Shown here one piece after another: positions 1 through 8,661 of a DNA stretch of 64,000 bases. Made by a program: the position numbers and the translations under genes. The first letter of the stretch is position 1. Each line of letters begins with the position of its first letter. Where the stretch lies: assembly GCF_051245535.1 (NCBI RefSeq), contig NZ_CP195303.1:62001-126000 (forward strand). Direction: 5' to 3'. Origin of the DNA: Micavibrio aeruginosavorus_D. Lineage in GTDB: Bacteria; Pseudomonadota; Alphaproteobacteria; Micavibrionales; Micavibrionaceae. The notes beneath the pieces are model-generated. The model saw nothing but the letters and a program-made list of their open reading frames with translations, did no database searches and was not told the origin of the DNA.

Positions 1-41
1 CTGTCGGCCCCGATGCGCAGTCTGGGTGGGCGATAACGCAA

Positions 42-614
42 TTAGCTGGAGTGATGCTTGCGCGCGTATTCCAGCCGTGCCTTATCGGTGTCGGACAAGT
101 TTTCTTCTACAGGCTCCAATGCTCTGACGATGCTCACGTAATCCTTTTCTGACCAGGCTTTATCCGCGATTAATTTTGCGTGCTGAAGCTCTGCATTTTG
201 TGCATATGCCACATTGTTGTGGTGGCTGAATGCCTCTATCTGTGCAAAAGACTGTTCACTTCCGCTTAAAAGATCTGAGGCATGGCCCATCACGATGTCT
301 GCAAGATTTTGCAGGATGGCGGGTAAGTTCTTTTCATCGCTGACCATCAGATTGGATACGCGATCCGCGTCTGGTGCTTTGTCTTTTTTTAGAACCACAT
401 GAAGCGGGAAAGATTGATCTTTTCCGCTTGTGCATTTTTTCCCGATTTCAACGCCAATTTCATAAGATCGTGTATTGTCCCAGTGAATGAGCAGGAAAAC
501 GAGATCGTTTTCATAGCGTACTTGCTGCAAACTTTCTGTGACACGGCTTAATCCGAATTGTTCGGCTATGGAATCAAATTGGTGCCTTGTCTCTGTCGGA
601 AAGGACGTTGTCAT
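42..614 (-). CDS. hypothetical protein, 190 aa
   Basis: I do not recognise this family. The protein is soluble, with no signal peptide or membrane segment. The N-terminal half looks mixed alpha/beta (a strand-like run FLLIHW near residue 42). The C-terminal third is helical and charged and could be a short TPR-like pair. The start is supported by an AAAGGAAA ribosome-binding site just upstream of the ATG at 614. It lies about 40 bases downstream of the rhomboid protease gene on the same strand, so the two may be co-transcribed. No function can be given. Confidence 0.7.
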   Translation of the reverse strand: MTTSFPTETRHQFDSIAEQFGLSRVTESLQQVRYENDLVFLLIHWDNTRSYEIGVEIGKKCTSGKDQSFPLHVVLKKDKAPDADRVSNLMVSDEKNLPAILQNLADIVMGHASDLLSGSEQSFAQIEAFSHHNNVAYAQNAELQHAKLIADKAWSEKDYVSIVRALEPVEENLSDTDKARLEYARKHHSS

Positions 615-653
615 CTTGTTTCCTTTAAAAATTATGCAGGTGTGCGCGGGACG

Positions 654-1403
654 TTAAATTTTCAGCCGCATCACCAATGGGAAGAATATAAATCCGGAAA
701 TAAACCCGCCAATATGCGCGGCCCACGCGATTGAGCTGCCGCCCGGTCCGCCCATGGACCCAAACGCCACGGAAATCACGATCCACAGCAGGATAAACGG
801 CCACAGCCCGTATTTCCCGCCCATGCTGCCGGGGTTTTGGGCGTAGAGGACCAGCATGGTGGCCGCGAACAATCCGCTGATGCTGCCCGATGCGCCGATG
901 ACCGGGGCATCCGATCCCCAGTTCAGCGCCATGTGAAACGCAACCGCCGCCAATCCGCACAGCACGAATAAAATCACCATGCGTTTGCCGCCGATCACGC
1001 GTTCGCATCCGGCGCCGAACGCCATCATCATCACGCTGTTCAATCCCACATGCAACCATCCGCCATGGATCAGCATATAGGTGAAGGGGCCAACAACCAT
1101 GGGCCAGCTAAATCCGAATTGTCCGGTGTAATACGCGGGCACGAATCCCATATGCATCATCACCCAATATTGCCATTCAGGGCTCAGGGCAAAACTCATA
1201 ATCAATTGCACAAGGACGAAGGTAACCATCATCCATTTCGTTACGGGCGGCAGGTTGATCAGCGGGCCGTGATGCTCATCCGTTTGTGCATGTGCGTTCT
1301 TATCGCGCTTTTGAAAACGGACGATATTGCTGTCCGTTCCCATTGTTTTATGGGGGGTTTCATCATGGTTTTCGCCGTTATTATGGCCATTATCATCTTG
1401 CAT
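654..1403 (-). CDS. rhomboid family intramembrane serine protease
   Basis: Membrane protease that cleaves transmembrane substrates within the inner membrane. The 249-residue protein has a hydrophilic His/Asp-rich cytoplasmic N-terminus (about 50 residues) and six membrane segments. The family signatures are visible: HVGLNS near residue 118, GASGSISG with catalytic Ser172, and the partner His230 in WAAHIGG in the last membrane segment. I chose the ATG at 1403 because AAGGGG lies six bases upstream; a longer reading would need a TTG start at 1421. The gene is divergent from the aminotransferase gene, about 90 bases away. Substrate unknown. Confidence 0.9.
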   Translation of the reverse strand: MQDDNGHNNGENHDETPHKTMGTDSNIVRFQKRDKNAHAQTDEHHGPLINLPPVTKWMMVTFVLVQLIMSFALSPEWQYWVMMHMGFVPAYYTGQFGFSWPMVVGPFTYMLIHGGWLHVGLNSVMMMAFGAGCERVIGGKRMVILFVLCGLAAVAFHMALNWGSDAPVIGASGSISGLFAATMLVLYAQNPGSMGGKYGLWPFILLWIVISVAFGSMGGPGGSSIAWAAHIGGFISGFIFFPLVMRLKI

Positions 1404-1491
1404 GCTGACCCCTTTGGCCAAACTGATTTCTTCGCCTATACTGCGGGCGACTTTTCGAATCTAGGGTTTTCCCGCATAAAGGACAAGTATC

Positions 1492-2823
1492 ATGGCATAT
1501 GATTTTACAACCGCGGCAAATTCGTTGGACGAATTCTGGATGCCGTTCACCCCGCAGCGTTATTTCAAAAAAGCGCCGCGCATGATCGTGCGGGCCAAGG
1601 GGATGTATTATTATGATCCGGAAGGCAAAGAAATTCTGGATGCCGCCGCAGGGATGTGGTGCGTCAATGCGGGCCATGACCAGCCAAAAATTAAAGAGGC
1701 CATCACCGCGCAACTGGAATTGATGGATTACGCGCCGTGTTTCCAATTCGGCCACCCCACCGTGTTCAAGGCCGCATCGCGTTTGATCGCCGATATGCCC
1801 GAACCCTTCACCAATGTGTTTTTCAGCAATTCGGGATCCGAAGCGGTGGATACGGCGCTGAAAATCGCGCTGGCCTATCACCGTCTGCGGGGCGAAGGCA
1901 CACGCCGCGTCCTGATCGGGCGCGAACGTGGCTATCACGGTGTTGGTTTTGGCGGTATTTCCGTTGGTGGCCTGCCGTATAACCGCGCGACCTTTGGCCA
2001 ATTGTTGCCGAACATCGACCATTTGCGTCACACCCATGATTTGATGCGCAATGCGTTCGCGCGCGGCATGCCGGACCACGGCGCTGAATATGCCGATGAA
2101 CTGGACCGGTTGATTTACCTGCACGATCCGATGAATATTGCGGCGGTGATTGTGGAGCCCGTGGCCGGGTCCACCGGTGTGCTGCCGCCGCCGAAAGGGT
2201 ATTTGCAACGCCTGCGCGAAATCTGCACCAAACATGGCCTCTTGTTGATCTTTGATGAAGTTGTGACGGGCTTTGGCCGTTTTGGCACCATGTCATCGGT
2301 GGATTATTTTGGCGTGACGCCGGACATTATTACGATGGCCAAGGGCATCACCAACGGGGTGGTGCCGTTGGGTGCGACCTTTGTCACCAAAACCATCTAT
2401 GACGCGTTTATGAACGGGCCGGAACATGTCATCGAATTGATGCATGGCTACACATACTCCGGGCACCCGCTTGCCGCCGCCGCAATTATTGGCACGATGG
2501 ACACGATTCAGGACCAGAAAATCTGGGACCATGCCAAGGCGATGATGAAACCGTTTGAAGACGCGGTGCATTCATTGAAGGGATCGCCCCATGTGGTGGA
2601 TGTGCGCAATTGTGGCATTCTGGCCGGGATCCAATTGGCGGAAACCAAGGATGCGAACGACCCGAATAAATATCCGCGCGAAGTGTCGTACGAATTGTTC
2701 CGCCGTGGATTGATGGTGCGGTATACGGGGCCGAATTTGTATCTGTCCCCGCCACTGATCATCAACGAAAACCACATGGACCAGATTGTGACAACGATCA
2801 AGGATGTGTTGAAGACGTTGTAA
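1492..2823 (+). CDS. class III aminotransferase (omega-amino acid--pyruvate transaminase type)
   Basis: PLP-dependent enzyme that moves an amino group from an omega-amino acid or amine to a keto acid such as pyruvate. The 443-residue protein is full length for class III. It shows the SGSEAVDTALK phosphate-binding stretch near residue 114, the cofactor Asp255 in IFDEVVTGFGR, and the PLP lysine Lys284 in MAKGITNGVVPLG. The order and wording of these motifs match beta-alanine/omega-amino acid:pyruvate transaminases, but the exact substrate (beta-alanine, putrescine-derived or other amines) cannot be read from sequence. An AAGGAC ribosome-binding site precedes the ATG, and a strong terminator follows directly. 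Confidence 0.9.
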   Translation: MAYDFTTAANSLDEFWMPFTPQRYFKKAPRMIVRAKGMYYYDPEGKEILDAAAGMWCVNAGHDQPKIKEAITAQLELMDYAPCFQFGHPTVFKAASRLIADMPEPFTNVFFSNSGSEAVDTALKIALAYHRLRGEGTRRVLIGRERGYHGVGFGGISVGGLPYNRATFGQLLPNIDHLRHTHDLMRNAFARGMPDHGAEYADELDRLIYLHDPMNIAAVIVEPVAGSTGVLPPPKGYLQRLREICTKHGLLLIFDEVVTGFGRFGTMSSVDYFGVTPDIITMAKGITNGVVPLGATFVTKTIYDAFMNGPEHVIELMHGYTYSGHPLAAAAIIGTMDTIQDQKIWDHAKAMMKPFEDAVHSLKGSPHVVDVRNCGILAGIQLAETKDANDPNKYPREVSYELFRRGLMVRYTGPNLYLSPPLIINENHMDQIVTTIKDVLKTL

Positions 2824-2838
2824 TTCATTTTAAAAAGA

Positions 2839-2880
2839 AACCCGCGCAACAGGCCATGCTTCCTGTGCGCGGGTTTTTTT
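2839..2880 (+). terminator. rho-independent terminator of the aminotransferase gene
   Basis: A long GC-rich hairpin (AACCCGCGCAACAGG paired with CCTGTGCGCGGGTT, one bulged base) is followed by seven T. It lies 15 bases after the stop codon. The minus strand has a shorter T run, so it may also end the converging small-gene operon. Confidence 0.85.
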
Positions 2881-2896
2881 ATTCAAGGCTGGAACC

Positions 2897-3217
2897 TTAT
2901 GGGCCGCTGCCCGGTGTGGGCGGTGTTGGGGCCGTGGCGCCGAACATTTGTTCGTTATCGGCTTTGTATTTATACGGAACTGTTTCATCCCCTTTGGGGG
3001 CCAGTCCGCCGCCCGGCGTGGCGCGGATAACGGCCCCGGCGGCCCGTGTTTCAATGGCGGCTGTAATCAAATCCACATGACCGTGCTGCAGCCCGTGCCC
3101 AATGCGGTTGGCAAGGACGTCGATTTGTTCCGTTGGCTTGCCGACGACGGTGGCGGTGGCGGCCCCTGTCTCTGCAATCTGGCCTGCGGCTGCGCCGCTA
3201 AAATGATGTCTACCCAT
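2897..3217 (-). CDS. hypothetical protein, 106 aa
   Basis: Not recognised. A small protein rich in Ala, Gly and Thr, with a likely helical centre and a Pro/Gly-rich tail. There is no signal peptide. The start is well supported by a perfect AGGAGG seven bases upstream of the ATG. It follows the 85-residue gene at 3230-3487 on the same strand by 12 bases, so the two form a small operon. The middle faintly resembles short Ala-rich phage or R-body-associated proteins, but the match is too weak to name. Confidence 0.6.
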   Translation of the reverse strand: MGRHHFSGAAAGQIAETGAATATVVGKPTEQIDVLANRIGHGLQHGHVDLITAAIETRAAGAVIRATPGGGLAPKGDETVPYKYKADNEQMFGATAPTPPTPGSGP

Positions 3218-3229
3218 ATCGTCCTCCTA

Positions 3230-3487
3230 TTAACGGACGTTGATTTCAATGAAGGTCGGCGTTTGGAAGCTGACCGGATATTTTTTCAATTCCTTTGCCG
3301 GCAAGTCACGCCCGCTCAGGCCCGCTTTGACCTCAATCCGCACTTTCTCCGGATCGCGCCAGTCATAGACGACGCAGTGGCTTTTGAACTCGCCCGACTG
3401 GCGGCATTGTTTGACAACGCGCTTGCCGGGGTACAGCGGTTCATCCAGCCCTGCCTTTTGCAGGATTTCCTGAATGTTGACTTGCAT
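3230..3487 (-). CDS. hypothetical protein, 85 aa
   Basis: Not recognised. A small basic protein with two cysteines 11 residues apart (KQCRQSG and SHCVVYDW). The arrangement of strands looks like a small beta-rich domain. GAGGTG lies seven bases before the ATG. It is the first gene of a two-gene operon with the 106-residue protein. The upstream stretch (3488-3733) carries a TATAAT-like box near 3576 on the plus strand but no clear paired -35, so no promoter is called. Confidence 0.6.
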   Translation of the reverse strand: MQVNIQEILQKAGLDEPLYPGKRVVKQCRQSGEFKSHCVVYDWRDPEKVRIEVKAGLSGRDLPAKELKKYPVSFQTPTFIEINVR

Positions 3488-3733
3488 GGTGACACCTCTT
3501 CTTCTTTTACCATGGCCCTTATTTATGGCCGTTTTCCGTTCTGGTTCCCGGATTATTTTCCGGAATGATTGAGCCTATAATGTCCTCAAAGGCTTAAAAG
3601 GGGGTTAACATAACGACAATCTTTGGAGAGGGGCGTTTTTCCGCCTTTTTTATGCATTTCCATGTGGGGGAATTTCCATCCCGGCGCCCGTGCTGATATA
3701 ATCGGGATGCAGGTTTTTATGAGGGGATTATCC

Positions 3734-4348
3734 ATGGCGGCGTGCGCATCGAATTATCGTTTTTTCGTGACGGCTCTGGTTGTGGCGGTGTTGACCGCCA
3801 CCGGCCCGGTCTGGGCCCAAACGGCCAAGAACAGCGGCACCACCAGCAGCGGTGCCGTTTATAACAGCACCAAGTCCAGCGGTGACACCGCGGCCCCGAC
3901 GGGCGGCGTTTATAATTCGTCGAAAAAAGAAAGCGCGGCGACGCCGTTATTTACCAAGCGCGAAACGGCGGGGGCTTTGCCGCCGGGTATGCCGACCGGA
4001 AAATCTTACGGCATGAAGGGCACGCAGGTGACCAAGCCCACAGACCCCGATAAACTGTACAAGGATAATCAGGCCGCGAAAGCCGCACAGGCCCAGCAGA
4101 ACGCGAGTGAGCGCAGCGCGCGGGCCGCACAGATTAAAGCCCAGTTTGAAGCGCAAATGAAACAGGCGCAAAAAAAGGCGGAGCAAGCCGGTGCCAGCGC
4201 GGGCGGTGCAACGGCAACCACAGCGCAGGCCCAGGCGCAAACCAATCCGGCGGACCCGTATAACGGGGCCAATGTGGTTTTCACCAACCCCCGGGCGGAG
4301 AAGGACAAGGCCGACGCGCCGCGCAAATTGTTCAATTCATCGCGCTGA
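3734..4348 (+). CDS. secreted or periplasmic hypothetical protein with a repeated SSGAVYNS-type motif
   Basis: A 204-residue protein with a typical Sec signal peptide: basic start, hydrophobic core FFVTALVVAVLTA, cut after VWA-Q. The mature part is low complexity. A short motif is repeated (SSGAVYNSTKSSGD, then TGGVYNSSKKES), followed by an Ala/Gln/Lys-rich predicted helix and a Thr/Gln-rich tail. I chose the ATG at 3734 because GAGGGG lies seven bases upstream and the signal peptide then starts at the N-terminus; a longer in-frame reading from 3623 would bury it. Probably a cell-envelope protein; function unknown. Confidence 0.65.
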   Translation: MAACASNYRFFVTALVVAVLTATGPVWAQTAKNSGTTSSGAVYNSTKSSGDTAAPTGGVYNSSKKESAATPLFTKRETAGALPPGMPTGKSYGMKGTQVTKPTDPDKLYKDNQAAKAAQAQQNASERSARAAQIKAQFEAQMKQAQKKAEQAGASAGGATATTAQAQAQTNPADPYNGANVVFTNPRAEKDKADAPRKLFNSSR

Positions 4349-4366
4349 TCCGTTTGCATTCTTTCT

Positions 4367-5197
4367 GTGTCGATTGATCCTTCATTGTTGATGGTTTGGG
4401 GACCGCTCTTGGCGCTGCTGGGGGCGGTTTCCGGTTTTCTGGCCGGGCTGTTGGGCATTGGCGGGGGCATCGTTCTGGTGCCGGGGTTGTATTTCATGTT
4501 TGCGGCGTTGGGGTTTGCGCCGGACCATTTGATGCATGTCGCGGTGGGCACATCGCTGGCCGTGATTATTCCGACGGGTCTGTCATCCGTTCGCGCCCAT
4601 GCGCGGCGGGGCGGTGTGCGGATCGATCTGGTCAAATCGATCGGCGTCGGAATTGTGGTTGGTGTTTTGATCGGCACCGTGATTGCGGATTATATATCCG
4701 GCCAATCGTTGAAAATGGTTTTTGCTTTTGCACTGGCCGTTCTGGCCATGATCATGCTTGTCGATCCGCGCCGGACCACGGTGTGGAATGATGTGCCGGG
4801 CCAGCCGTGGCGCACATTGGCGGGGGCTGTGATCGGGTGCTTATCAACCTTGATGGGCATTGGCGGCGCAACGGTCAGCGTGCCCTTTATGACCATGGGG
4901 CGTGTGGATATGCGCCAAGCGGTGGGAACGGCATCGGCGTTGGGGCTGGTGATTGCAATTCCGGCGATGGTGGGGTTCATCCTGATCGGCTGGGCCGCGC
5001 CGGACCGCCCACCGTTCAGCTTTGGATACGTGAATATGCTGGCCGCTATTCTGATCATTCCGATGGCGGTCGCCTTTGCGCCATTGGGTGCGCGTGTGGC
5101 GCATGCCATTCCAACCGATATGTTGCGGCGGGTTTTTGCCGTGTTCCTGATAATCGTGGCCGCCCGGATGATGATGGATGTTTTCAACCTATCGTGA
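4367..5197 (+). CDS. TauE/SafE-type sulfite/anion exporter family membrane protein
   Basis: Inner-membrane permease of the TauE/SafE family, often linked to export of sulfite or sulfonate-related anions. The 276-residue protein has about eight membrane segments and two copies of the family's glycine-rich motif, one in the first segment (FLAGLLGIGGGIVLVPGL) and one mid-protein (STLMGIGGATVSVPFM). This internal repeat is the family hallmark. The listed start is GTG; an ATG at 4391 is an alternative and neither has a strong ribosome-binding site. The end overlaps the next gene by 20 bases. Substrate cannot be assigned. Confidence 0.85.
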   Translation: MSIDPSLLMVWGPLLALLGAVSGFLAGLLGIGGGIVLVPGLYFMFAALGFAPDHLMHVAVGTSLAVIIPTGLSSVRAHARRGGVRIDLVKSIGVGIVVGVLIGTVIADYISGQSLKMVFAFALAVLAMIMLVDPRRTTVWNDVPGQPWRTLAGAVIGCLSTLMGIGGATVSVPFMTMGRVDMRQAVGTASALGLVIAIPAMVGFILIGWAAPDRPPFSFGYVNMLAAILIIPMAVAFAPLGARVAHAIPTDMLRRVFAVFLIIVAARMMMDVFNLS

Positions 5198-6455
5198 TGT
5201 GCAATGCGCGGCGTTGTGCGCCGCCATTCTGGTCTACGCCCTGTGGGGCGAGCCAACGCCGCCCGTTTTTGGCTGGACGGAGATGGTGGTGGGCGTGTTG
5301 CTGGCCGTGGCGGTTGGGTTTCGGTCCTTTGCGCGGGCGGTTACGCCCGTGCGCGGTGATCCGCACCCCTTCTGGTTTCGGGCGGGGCAAATCTTCCTTC
5401 TGTATGGATTAAGCGTGCCGTTGGTGGGCGCGGTGATGGTTGGGGCCAGCCCCGGGAATATCGTGCGCGATGTGGTACCGTTCCTGTTTATGCTGTTGCC
5501 CGTGTTTATGATTGATGTCGTACGCGACCGCGTGCGGTGGCATTTTATTGTTACGGCCTGTGTTGTCGCGCTTGGTGTTCTCTTTGCCGCGCGTGTTGTC
5601 GCGCCTTTGGTTCTGGCCAATGCTGGCATCGATCACGCGGCGCAACTGGGCCTGAATATGAGCGGGCAGGACCCGCGCCGTCTGGCCAACGCGCCGAGCG
5701 TTTTGTTCGCCGCGATGGCCATGCTGGGCGTTGCGGGTGTGATGATCACCCGGCGGGTCAATGTGAACAGCGTGATCGTCGCCGCGACGCTGGCGGCTCT
5801 GGCCTTGGTTCCGCTGGCGGCCATGGCGCTGGTGTTGCAACGGGCGTCATTGGGCTTGCTGGCGCTGGGTGTGGTTTTCTGGATCGGCATTGGCATCGTC
5901 AAAAAACCGCGCCGCATGGTGGTGCCGTTGCTGGGGCTGGCGGTGTTGTGTCTGGCGGTGTGGGCCCCCTTATCCGATGTGGTGGCCGGGCTGGCCCACA
6001 AAAATGTGATGGTTGGGGCCAATATGCGGTGGCAGGAAGCCGCCGCCGTGCGGGACGCCTTGCATGGAATTGGGGCCGTCCTGTTCGGGAACGGGTGGGG
6101 GGCGACCGTTCAATCCCCGGCGGTGGGGGACAGCGTCGTTACATTTACCCACAACCTTGGCACGACGTTATGGCTCAAATCCGGGCTGATCGGGGTCGGG
6201 CTGGGGCTGGCCTATTTTGGGGGCTTGGCCCTTGCTTTGATACGGTTTTTGCCGGTTCATCCGATTTTGGCCGTGGCGCTGGGCGCGCCCATGGTGATCG
6301 ACTATCTGCTCTATGCCAGCTTTAAGTCATTGGATTTCGGTCTTATTTTGCTTCTGGCCGCGCTGTACAGCGCCCGGACCGCAGCCGCGGCCCCCGGTGG
6401 ACAGCCCGGCAATCCTGTTGTATTCAAAACCATACCCAATAACGCAGATTTTTAA
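5178..6455 (+). CDS. O-antigen ligase/polymerase-like polytopic membrane protein (Wzy/WaaL type)
   Basis: A 425-residue protein with about ten membrane segments and one larger periplasmic loop between residues 270 and 330. The loop and following helix (THNLGTTLWLKSGLIGVG) match the pattern of Wzy polymerases and WaaL ligases, where a conserved His/Asn region before the last helices is typical. These enzymes join lipid-linked oligosaccharide units, or attach them to lipid A, on the periplasmic face. Its place directly before a glycosyltransferase, a Wzz-like protein and other glycosyltransferases supports surface-polysaccharide assembly. Polymerase and ligase cannot be told apart here. Confidence 0.75.
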   Translation: MFSTYRDVQCAALCAAILVYALWGEPTPPVFGWTEMVVGVLLAVAVGFRSFARAVTPVRGDPHPFWFRAGQIFLLYGLSVPLVGAVMVGASPGNIVRDVVPFLFMLLPVFMIDVVRDRVRWHFIVTACVVALGVLFAARVVAPLVLANAGIDHAAQLGLNMSGQDPRRLANAPSVLFAAMAMLGVAGVMITRRVNVNSVIVAATLAALALVPLAAMALVLQRASLGLLALGVVFWIGIGIVKKPRRMVVPLLGLAVLCLAVWAPLSDVVAGLAHKNVMVGANMRWQEAAAVRDALHGIGAVLFGNGWGATVQSPAVGDSVVTFTHNLGTTLWLKSGLIGVGLGLAYFGGLALALIRFLPVHPILAVALGAPMVIDYLLYASFKSLDFGLILLLAALYSARTAAAAPGGQPGNPVVFKTIPNNADF

Positions 6456-6465
6456 TGATTTCGGT

Positions 6466-7797
6466 ATGAGCAGACCGTCCGTCATATTTTTCAACCGTGT
6501 GTACCCCTCGGACCGGGGGGCGACGGGTCGTGTCCTGCGCGATCTGGCGCGGGCGATGGCGCGTGATGGGTGGGCGGTAACGGTGGTGACGACCGCCGCC
6601 GTGGCGCGCGAAGACCGCGACGGCGATGTGCGTGTGATCCGTCTGAAATCGAATACAAAATCCCGCAATCTGTTCACTTATGGTGCGGCCTGGGTGCGCA
6701 TGATGATTGCGGGTTTGAAATTACCGCGCCCCGATTTGATTGTCACCATGACCGATCCGCCGATGATGGTGGTTGCGGGTGGCATCATGGCGCGCGTGCG
6801 CAAAACCAAACATATTCATTGGTGTCAGGATTTGTATCCTGACCTCCTGCCCTCCATCGGCATCCGCCTGCCGGATTTTATGATGAGTGGTTTGAGCGCG
6901 CTGTCCTTCCACGCGATGCGCCGCTGTGAAAAAATTATCGTCATTGGGCGATGCATGGCGCGACAATTGACCAAGACCGGACTGGATCCGAAACGCATTG
7001 CGGTTATTCCCAACTGGCCGGACTATGAATTAACGCGCAATGTGACGGATGCGATGAACGAAGCGGCGGTTGAGGCGGATGCGTCCATCCCCGCCAAACC
7101 GTTCGAAGAATTGTTTAAGGATGATGGCGCCCCGAAATTCCGCGTTCTGTATGCCGGAACGATTGGCCGGGCGCACCCGATTCATACCATTGTCGATGCC
7201 GCCGCGATTTTACAGCACCAATGCCCGGATATTGAATTTGTGTTCGTGGGTGATGGCCCGGGGCTGGACCGTCTGGCGCATGAACGGGCGCGTCGGGGCT
7301 TGGAAAATATCCGCCTGCTGCCGCGCCAGCCGAACCGCCGCCTGCGCCCGCTGATGGAAAGCGGTGATGTTCATATCATTTCAATGAAACATGATGCGGC
7401 CGGGTTGCTGGTGCCATCCAAACTTTATTCTGCGCTGGCCGTTGGTCGCCCGTGCGTGTTCGTCGGCCCGATGAACAGCGAAGTGGCCAAGGTTATTTCC
7501 GATTTCCATGCCGGTGCCGTCGTGGCCCAGGGTGAACCGGAAACATTGGCGCAAACCATCCTGACCCTGCGCATGGATGGGAACGCATGGCACAATGCCC
7601 ATGATGGCTCGGCGCAGGCCGGGCGCATTTTCGTCCCGTCCGAATCCATCAATGCGTGGATCAAACGCGCCCGTGATGTGATTGGCCGCCCGTTAACGCC
7701 GCCATCGGCCAAGCCAAAGGTTACCGTGCCCGCAGCCGCGGCGCAGGATAATGCGGTTCAACAGCCCCCATCCGTGACCATTCACGCAGCCGAGTAA
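6466..7797 (+). CDS. glycosyltransferase family 4 protein
   Basis: Retaining GT-B glycosyltransferase that adds a sugar from a nucleotide donor during polysaccharide synthesis at the inner membrane. The 443-residue protein has an N-terminal Rossmann domain beginning VIFFNRVYPSDRGATGR and a C-terminal donor domain with VLYAGTIGRAHPIHT near residue 227, VFVGDGPGLDRL, and the PSKLYSALAVGRPCVF segment holding the conserved acid/Ser region. Closest in style to WcaI-type transferases. The start at 6466 fits the fold; the upstream in-frame extension lies inside the previous gene. Followed three bases later by the Wzz-like gene. Confidence 0.88.
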   Translation: MSRPSVIFFNRVYPSDRGATGRVLRDLARAMARDGWAVTVVTTAAVAREDRDGDVRVIRLKSNTKSRNLFTYGAAWVRMMIAGLKLPRPDLIVTMTDPPMMVVAGGIMARVRKTKHIHWCQDLYPDLLPSIGIRLPDFMMSGLSALSFHAMRRCEKIIVIGRCMARQLTKTGLDPKRIAVIPNWPDYELTRNVTDAMNEAAVEADASIPAKPFEELFKDDGAPKFRVLYAGTIGRAHPIHTIVDAAAILQHQCPDIEFVFVGDGPGLDRLAHERARRGLENIRLLPRQPNRRLRPLMESGDVHIISMKHDAAGLLVPSKLYSALAVGRPCVFVGPMNSEVAKVISDFHAGAVVAQGEPETLAQTILTLRMDGNAWHNAHDGSAQAGRIFVPSESINAWIKRARDVIGRPLTPPSAKPKVTVPAAAAQDNAVQQPPSVTIHAAE

Positions 7798-7800
7798 TTC

Positions 7801-8661
7801 ATGTCCACACACAGCCAGACCATGATTGCCCCGGAACCCGATCTGATCGATCTGTTGCGCGGGTGGTGGCGTTTGCGCGGATGGATCATGGCGGGCATGG
7901 TTGCCGGTTTGCTGGCGGCCTTTGTCTTTCTGGCGCTGGCCGTGCCGCAATACCGGGTCGGCATGCTGATCGCCCCGGCGGATCGCGGGACGGGCACGGA
8001 TATCAAGGCCTTGCTGCCCGATAACGCGACCTTTGCCCTGCAATATCTGGCCAGTTCAATCGGGGCGCAGGATACGACCGATTTCTCCCGGCTGGAAAAC
8101 ATCATGCGCGGGGGTGACGTGGCCGCGATTGTTATGAAGAACAAGGATGTGGCGGATGGCGTGCGGGCATCGCGGTCTTTGCGTATTTCCACGGGGGCCG
8201 ACATTCGTGATCCGGCGGAATTGGCCGATTGGATGGCGCGTGCGATTAAAATTGAACCCGTAGGCACCACCACAATGCGCCGTGTTGTTCTGAACCATCC
8301 GGACCGGGAATGGGCGACCGGTTTTTTGACTCTGGTGCATGATGCGGCGGACCGTTTGATCCGCAATGACGTGCGCACACGCGCCGATGCGCGTTCGGCC
8401 TATTTACAGGAGGCCCTGCGCCGCACCGATCATCCGGATCATCGCCGGGCGCTGACCAATCTGCTGATGGAACAGGAACATGTCCGCATGATGCTGGCGA
8501 TGGATGAATCCTTTGCCGCTGTCATTGCGGAATCGCCATCGGCCTCCGCCCGCGCGGTGTGGCCGCGTAAGTCTATTGTCCTGCCCGCTTTTGTCTTTGC
8601 GGGGGCTGTGCTCTTCTATTGTCTGGGGCTGATCTTCGGTCGCCGTGAACGCCATGCCTGA
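7801..8661 (+). CDS. Wzz-like polysaccharide chain-length/co-polymerase protein
   Basis: A 286-residue protein with the two-helix Wzz topology: a membrane segment near residues 28-48 (MAGMVAGLLAAFVFLALAV), a periplasmic mainly helical region, and a second membrane segment near 258-278 (FVFAGAVLFYCLGLIFGRR). Proteins of this type set chain length of polysaccharides made by Wzy. There is no C-terminal tyrosine kinase domain. The context between glycosyltransferase genes and next to a Wzy-like gene supports the call. The end overlaps the next gene. Confidence 0.75.
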   Translation: MSTHSQTMIAPEPDLIDLLRGWWRLRGWIMAGMVAGLLAAFVFLALAVPQYRVGMLIAPADRGTGTDIKALLPDNATFALQYLASSIGAQDTTDFSRLENIMRGGDVAAIVMKNKDVADGVRASRSLRISTGADIRDPAELADWMARAIKIEPVGTTTMRRVVLNHPDREWATGFLTLVHDAADRLIRNDVRTRADARSAYLQEALRRTDHPDHRRALTNLLMEQEHVRMMLAMDESFAAVIAESPSASARAVWPRKSIVLPAFVFAGAVLFYCLGLIFGRRERHA

